From contig NZ_JAFFZE010000012.1 in the NCBI RefSeq assembly GCF_025165815.1, forward strand, positions 372,001 through 436,000: a DNA stretch of 64,000 nucleotides. The letters run 5' to 3'. The stretch comes from Actinophytocola gossypii (GTDB lineage: Bacteria; Actinomycetota; Actinomycetes; Mycobacteriales; Pseudonocardiaceae). Shown one piece after another: positions 60,821 through 64,000 of the stretch. The notes beneath the pieces were generated by a model. That model ran no database searches and was not told the DNA's origin. It was given only the letters and a program-made list of their open reading frames with translations. Position 1 is the first letter of the stretch. Each line of letters starts with the position of its first letter. The position numbers were made by a program, and so were the translations under genes.

Positions 60821-61660
60821 ATGCCCGGTCACTCGCACCTTCCGGCGGGGCCGGGACCGTGGTCGCCGGTCGTGGTGGTGGTCGCCGTGCTGGCGCTGGC
60901 CTACCTCGCCGCTGCCGTGCGCGCCGGTACCGGTCCGCGGGGCTGGCCCCGCCGGCGCACCGCGGCGTGGCTACTCGGTTGCGCCGTGGCCGCGGTGGCC
61001 CTGTCACCGGCGCTGGCTGGTCACGATCCGCGGGCGCACATGGCGCGGCACCTGCTGCTGGGCATGGTCGCACCGCTCGGGCTGGTCCTGGCCGCCCCGG
61101 TCACCCTCCTGCTCCGCGTCACCGAGCCTGCGACAGGGCGGCGGATCGGCCGCGTGTTGCGCGCGCGCCCGGTGCACGTCCTCGTCCACCCGGCGACCGC
61201 CGCGCTGCTCGCGGTCGGTGGCCTGTACGCGGTCCTGCTGACCCCGCTCGCCGACGCCACCAGCGGCCAGGTGCCGCACAACGCGCTACTCCTGCACTAC
61301 CTGGCCGCCGGTGCCCTGTTCACCTGGTCGATCGCCGGCCCCGACCCCGCGCCGCGCCGCCCCGGCATGACCACCCGCGTCCTCGTACTCGTCCTGGCCG
61401 TGGCCGCCCATTCCGTTCTCGCCAAGATCCTCTACGCACGCGCTCCCGCAGGGCCCGACGGCGACGCGACCCGCGCGGCCGCCCAACTGATGTACTACGG
61501 CGGCGACCTCGCGGAACTCGCACTCGCAGCCGCCCTCTTCGCCACCTGGTACCGGCGCCGAGCGGGAACGCGTCGCCCAGGCCGCCGGACACGCCGAGGA
61601 CGAAACGGACGCCCTCGCGCGGTGGCCCAGGAGGACCAGCCAGCCGGACTACAACCGTAG
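60821..61660 (+). CDS. CtaG-family (Caa3_CtaG) membrane protein, cytochrome oxidase assembly type
   Basis: 279 aa with about seven membrane helices: VVVVVAVLALAYLAAAVR, TAAWLLGCAVAAVALSPALA, MARHLLLGMVAPLGLVLAAP and VLVHPATAALLAVGGLYAVL among them. DPRAHMARHLLLGM with its conserved His residues is characteristic of Caa3_CtaG proteins linked to copper delivery for caa3-type oxidases. ATG 60821 gives a short His-containing N-terminus usual for the family; a GTG at 60803 overlapping the DUF2243 gene is the alternative. The two genes form an operon. The last 35 residues are Arg-rich. Confidence 0.82.
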   Translation: MPGHSHLPAGPGPWSPVVVVVAVLALAYLAAAVRAGTGPRGWPRRRTAAWLLGCAVAAVALSPALAGHDPRAHMARHLLLGMVAPLGLVLAAPVTLLLRVTEPATGRRIGRVLRARPVHVLVHPATAALLAVGGLYAVLLTPLADATSGQVPHNALLLHYLAAGALFTWSIAGPDPAPRRPGMTTRVLVLVLAVAAHSVLAKILYARAPAGPDGDATRAAAQLMYYGGDLAELALAAALFATWYRRRAGTRRPGRRTRRGRNGRPRAVAQEDQPAGLQP

Positions 61661-61708
61661 TCGCCGCTTCACCTGGTCGTGAACGATGCGCCTGCGGGGC
61701 CCGGCCAC

Positions 61709-62152
61709 CTATCCCCGTGCGGTGCTGCCACGGCGCAGTGCGAGACCGAGACCGACCATGCCGACGCCGAGGAACAGGTGCAACCAGTTGTCGGCGGTGT
61801 TGAGCGGAACGAAGTTCGCCGCGCTGTCGTGGTCGATCACCAGGCCGTACAGCCACAGCACCAGGTACACCGCACCGCCACCGATCAGAAACGCGGTCGC
61901 ACCGGACGCCGTCCTCGCCAGGGCGAGGCCGACGATGCCGAACAACAGGTGCACGATGTTGTGCAGGATCGACACGTGGAACACACCGAGCAGCATCGCT
62001 GTCGACTCATGTCCCGCGAACGTCATACCGTCGTAGTCCGTCGTGACACCGGGCACGAAACCTAGGATGCCGACCAGCAGGAAGACCGCGGCCACCACCA
62101 CGGCGGCCGTCCGTGCCGGGTGAGTGTTCGTCGATGCACGTGAAGAGGTCAT
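61709..62152 (-). CDS. DUF4383 membrane protein
   Basis: 147 aa, four membrane helices. AAVVVAAVFLLVGILGFVPG, then LLGVFHVSILHNIVHLLFGI, FLIGGGAVYLVLWLYGLV and NWLHLFLGVGMVGLGLAL are the DUF4383 pattern (the H-N-I-V-H and N-x-x-H-x-x-L motifs). Function unknown. ATG 62152 lies 6 bp after AAGGAG. Convergent with the CtaG-type gene. Confidence 0.88.
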   Translation of the reverse strand: MTSSRASTNTHPARTAAVVVAAVFLLVGILGFVPGVTTDYDGMTFAGHESTAMLLGVFHVSILHNIVHLLFGIVGLALARTASGATAFLIGGGAVYLVLWLYGLVIDHDSAANFVPLNTADNWLHLFLGVGMVGLGLALRRGSTARG

Positions 62153-62224
62153 CACAATCTCCTTCGGCGGGGAATAGAACTCGAATACCCCGACCCTGTG
62201 TTCGCTATTCCGGGTTGCGGGTAA

Positions 62225-62773
62225 TCACTTCGAAAACCCACCGGACATCGACGCCATGGCGCGCGGCAGCGGCCCCACGTCCACGTGACCACCGGGACGC
62301 ACGGCCGCGTGCCGCTGTCCCGGCCCACGCCCGCCACGCGCCGCCAGCACGTCGGCGACCACACCGGTGACGACGGCGTATACCGCCTTGTGCGCCAGAT
62401 CCACGATCAACTCCTGCCGAGGCCACGTGGGCGGCGGAGCACCCACCCCGGTCGCGTTCTCGAGGATCTGGTCATTCGTCAACCGCACCACGGCGAACTT
62501 GGCCGACGACCACAGCCCGCGCAACCCAGCATGCGCCATCACCGACCGCAGCACACCGAGCGCGATGCCCTGCCCGAAATGCATCACCCAGTTCACCGGC
62601 ACCGGCTGCCGCCCCGGCCGTTCCCGCATCCCGGCCAACCGCTCCAACACCCGCGCGGGAACATGCGAGTCCGGACGCCCGGTCAGGCGCTGCTCCACCT
62701 TCTCCCCCGCCGTCATCACCAGCACCCCGGCCCCACCGGCGATCAGGCCCTCCCACAACGCTCGTTTCATCAT
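62225..62773 (-). CDS. Membrane-associated hypothetical protein
   Basis: 182 aa. One N-terminal hydrophobic segment (LIAGGAGVLVMTAGEKVEQR) and two more (MHFGQGIALGVLRSVMAHAG, KAVYAVVTGVVADVLA) with a hydrophilic middle. Similar proteins with the order GG-A-G-V-x-x-M-T-x-x-E-K-x-E occur in actinobacteria as hypothetical membrane proteins. Adjacent ATG codons at 62773 and 62770; the ribosome site is weak. Same strand as DUF4383 but 73 bp apart. Confidence 0.7.
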   Translation of the reverse strand: MMKRALWEGLIAGGAGVLVMTAGEKVEQRLTGRPDSHVPARVLERLAGMRERPGRQPVPVNWVMHFGQGIALGVLRSVMAHAGLRGLWSSAKFAVVRLTNDQILENATGVGAPPPTWPRQELIVDLAHKAVYAVVTGVVADVLAARGGRGPGQRHAAVRPGGHVDVGPLPRAMASMSGGFSK

Positions 62774-62874
62774 GGCGGGACGTGTACCCCTCGCCCGGTT
62801 CTTTACCCACGCGGCGGCCGTCGTCCGCCGAGATCAGCCGTTGCGGCGCCCGGCCAACGTGGGGAGCGGCATTC

Positions 62875-63354
62875 TCAAGTCAGCAGGGCCTCGCGGAGAT
62901 CGGGCGGCAGGTCGACGGGTCCCGGCTGCCAGGACCGAGCGGACCGGTCGGGATGCGCGCCACGGATCGTGTCAACTCGCTGCCACGCCGCGGTGTCGTC
63001 GCCGTCCGAGGACTCCACCTCGCCCGAGCGAGGTGCGGCATACCGCGCGGTGTCGGGGAGCACCGTCGCGCGCCGCTCGCGGAACTCGTTGAGCAGGTGG
63101 CGCGTGACTTCCCGGTCACATCGAGATCGCGTCCCGGACAGTACCGGCGTCCACATCGCGTGTTGGTTCACGGCCACCACGAGATCGCTGTGGTCTTACC
63201 CGACCCGGCTCTGGCAAGCCGGTACTCCAGGTTGACGTAGAAAAGCAGTTCGCCGAGCAACTGCTGCATGGTTTCTTCGGGCGGAACCTGTACGCGAGCG
63301 CCGACCAGATCGACCGGGTCGACTCCGGCGAGGTCCGGCTCCCTGGCTCGATGG
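62875..63354 (-). pseudogene. Coding remnants in two frames downstream of the right-edge gene
   Basis: One frame contains VPPEETMQQLLGELLFYVNL and EYRLARAGSGKTTAISW before stopping at 63168. An overlapping frame from 63180 reads MVAVNQHAMWTPVLSGTRSR, EVTRHLLNEFRERRATVLPD and DLPPDLREALLT to a stop at 62875. They could be one gene split by a frameshift near 63175, or two small genes. No family is recognised. Confidence 0.35.
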
Positions 63355-64000
63355 TCACCGCACGCTTGTGTAGTGGACGGCGGCGTGGTCCTGGGAGTGC
63401 AGCCGGTCGTGCACCCAGTCCCACGGCGCCGCGCCCGCTCGCGCCGGTGCCGGAGGCAGAGCGGCCGCGGCACGATGGAAGCGGCCGTTGCTGGCGAAGT
63501 CCTGCGGGTAGGCGCGTGTGTCCACTCCGCAGTAGGCGCCGCGACGGCGAGCGCGCGCGAGCACACCGTCCCAGTCCTCGATCCCCGCTCTGCCGATGGA
63601 GCAGGTGCCGTGCGAGAACAGGCCGAGGTGGATCTCGTCGTACGGTTCGGCGTCCCGCAGATACCGGTCGAGGGTGTCGCGGGCGGCGCAGGTCCCGAAC
63701 AGGGTCCAGTACGGCACCAGCCCGTTGACGAGCGGGATGTGGACGTCGATGACGGCGAAGCTACTGCCGAGGAGCCGGTTCGCGGGCACGCCCTGCTCAG
63801 CGAACCAGGACCGGTACAGTTCGGCCACCGGCCCGCTGAGCGCGTCGGCGCGGGGAAAGGCCAGCCGGTCGAGCCGCCAGCCCTCGGCCCCGCACAGGTC
63901 CTCCAGATCCGGCAGCAGCGCCGGGTCGAAGCCCCACTCCGCCTCCGGGCTGTCCCCGTCCGCGAGCGGGGCGTCCCAGGCGCGGCGTCGCGCGCCCTGT
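63355..64000 (-). CDS. Unidentified protein, partial at the right edge
   Basis: 215 codons are visible and the 5' end lies outside the window. The sequence is well-formed: EAEWGFDPALLPDLEDLCGA, SSFAVIDVHIPLVNGLVPYW, TLFGTCAARDTLDRYLRDAE, HLGLFSHGTCSIGRAGIEDW and YCGVDTRAYPQDFASNGRFH. No membrane segment or known motif is recognised. The C-terminal 30 residues (ALPPAPARAGAAPWDWVHDR) are Ala/Pro-rich. The stop at 63355 comes just before coding-like sequence in another frame, so the gene might once have been longer. Confidence 0.7.
   Translation of the reverse strand, partial: QGARRRAWDAPLADGDSPEAEWGFDPALLPDLEDLCGAEGWRLDRLAFPRADALSGPVAELYRSWFAEQGVPANRLLGSSFAVIDVHIPLVNGLVPYWTLFGTCAARDTLDRYLRDAEPYDEIHLGLFSHGTCSIGRAGIEDWDGVLARARRRGAYCGVDTRAYPQDFASNGRFHRAAAALPPAPARAGAAPWDWVHDRLHSQDHAAVHYTSVR

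Noticed and set aside
1-64000. CRISPR array, rRNA operon or insertion sequence
   Set aside because: No regularly spaced direct repeats, no rRNA-like sequence, and no transposase or terminal inverted repeats were found by eye.

Overview
The window is very GC-rich, with strong third-position G/C bias, many GTG/TTG starts, and Tat signals, AfsR/SARP, DUF6292 and Caa3_CtaG families. This points to a filamentous actinomycete, most likely a Pseudonocardiaceae-type soil organism (inference from gene content; no rRNA or tRNA gene was seen). No CRISPR array, insertion sequence or replication origin was recognised.

Layout. 0-12 kb is an accessory patchwork: a PLP decarboxylase with an unknown partner protein, small membrane proteins, a DUF6292 protein, a TetR/CYP105-like P450 pair, a MarR/ABM-monooxygenase divergent pair, and several decayed genes. 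11.4-14.8 kb holds an ArsR-type regulator coupled to a stand-alone LuxR-type helix-turn-helix protein, divergent from a two-gene Tat-exported GMC dehydrogenase. 15.2-24.6 kb is a secreted glycan-degradation locus: NPCBM-ricin lectin and GH2 on one strand, a GH43-like beta-propeller enzyme and a GH59 galactocerebrosidase-type enzyme with VCBS repeats on the other. 24.9-29.3 kb is a TetR-controlled SDR / saccharopine-dehydrogenase-like / acyl-CoA ligase operon. 29.6-33.9 kb has the blaB-blaA / blaL arrangement known from Streptomyces cacaoi, followed by a Tat metallo-beta-lactamase-fold protein and a VanY-type peptidase.

34.1-51.3 kb is the most interesting part. It looks like one catabolic regulon. 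Two paralogous Tat-exported amidohydrolases and an APC permease (supply of an amine), a glutamine-synthetase-like gamma-glutamylating enzyme, a cytochrome P450 with ferredoxin and ferredoxin reductase, an LLM oxidoreductase, a PuuC-like aldehyde dehydrogenase and a PuuD-like gamma-glutamyl hydrolase sit together with HpaD-, HpaE- and HpaG/FAH-like genes for homoprotocatechuate meta-cleavage, plus an acetoacetate-decarboxylase-like protein. A MarR regulator lies in the middle. Six near-identical palindromes (consensus TCGTTTGRnnCCAAA), each placed directly before a -10-like hexamer, occur at every divergent promoter of the region and nowhere else that I noticed. I infer a gamma-glutamylation route for an aromatic amine (phenethylamine, tyramine or dopamine type) into the homoprotocatechuate pathway.

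51.3-64 kb is again accessory: decayed exchanger and NlpC/P60 genes, an uncharacterised 321-aa protein, an AfsR-like regulator cut short by an in-frame TAG, a Tat alpha/beta hydrolase, a decayed DUF5753-like regulator, a DUF2243/CtaG membrane pair, a DUF4383 protein and an unidentified partial gene at the right edge. At least ten gene remnants are spread over the window, clustered in 2.7-15 kb and 51-60 kb.
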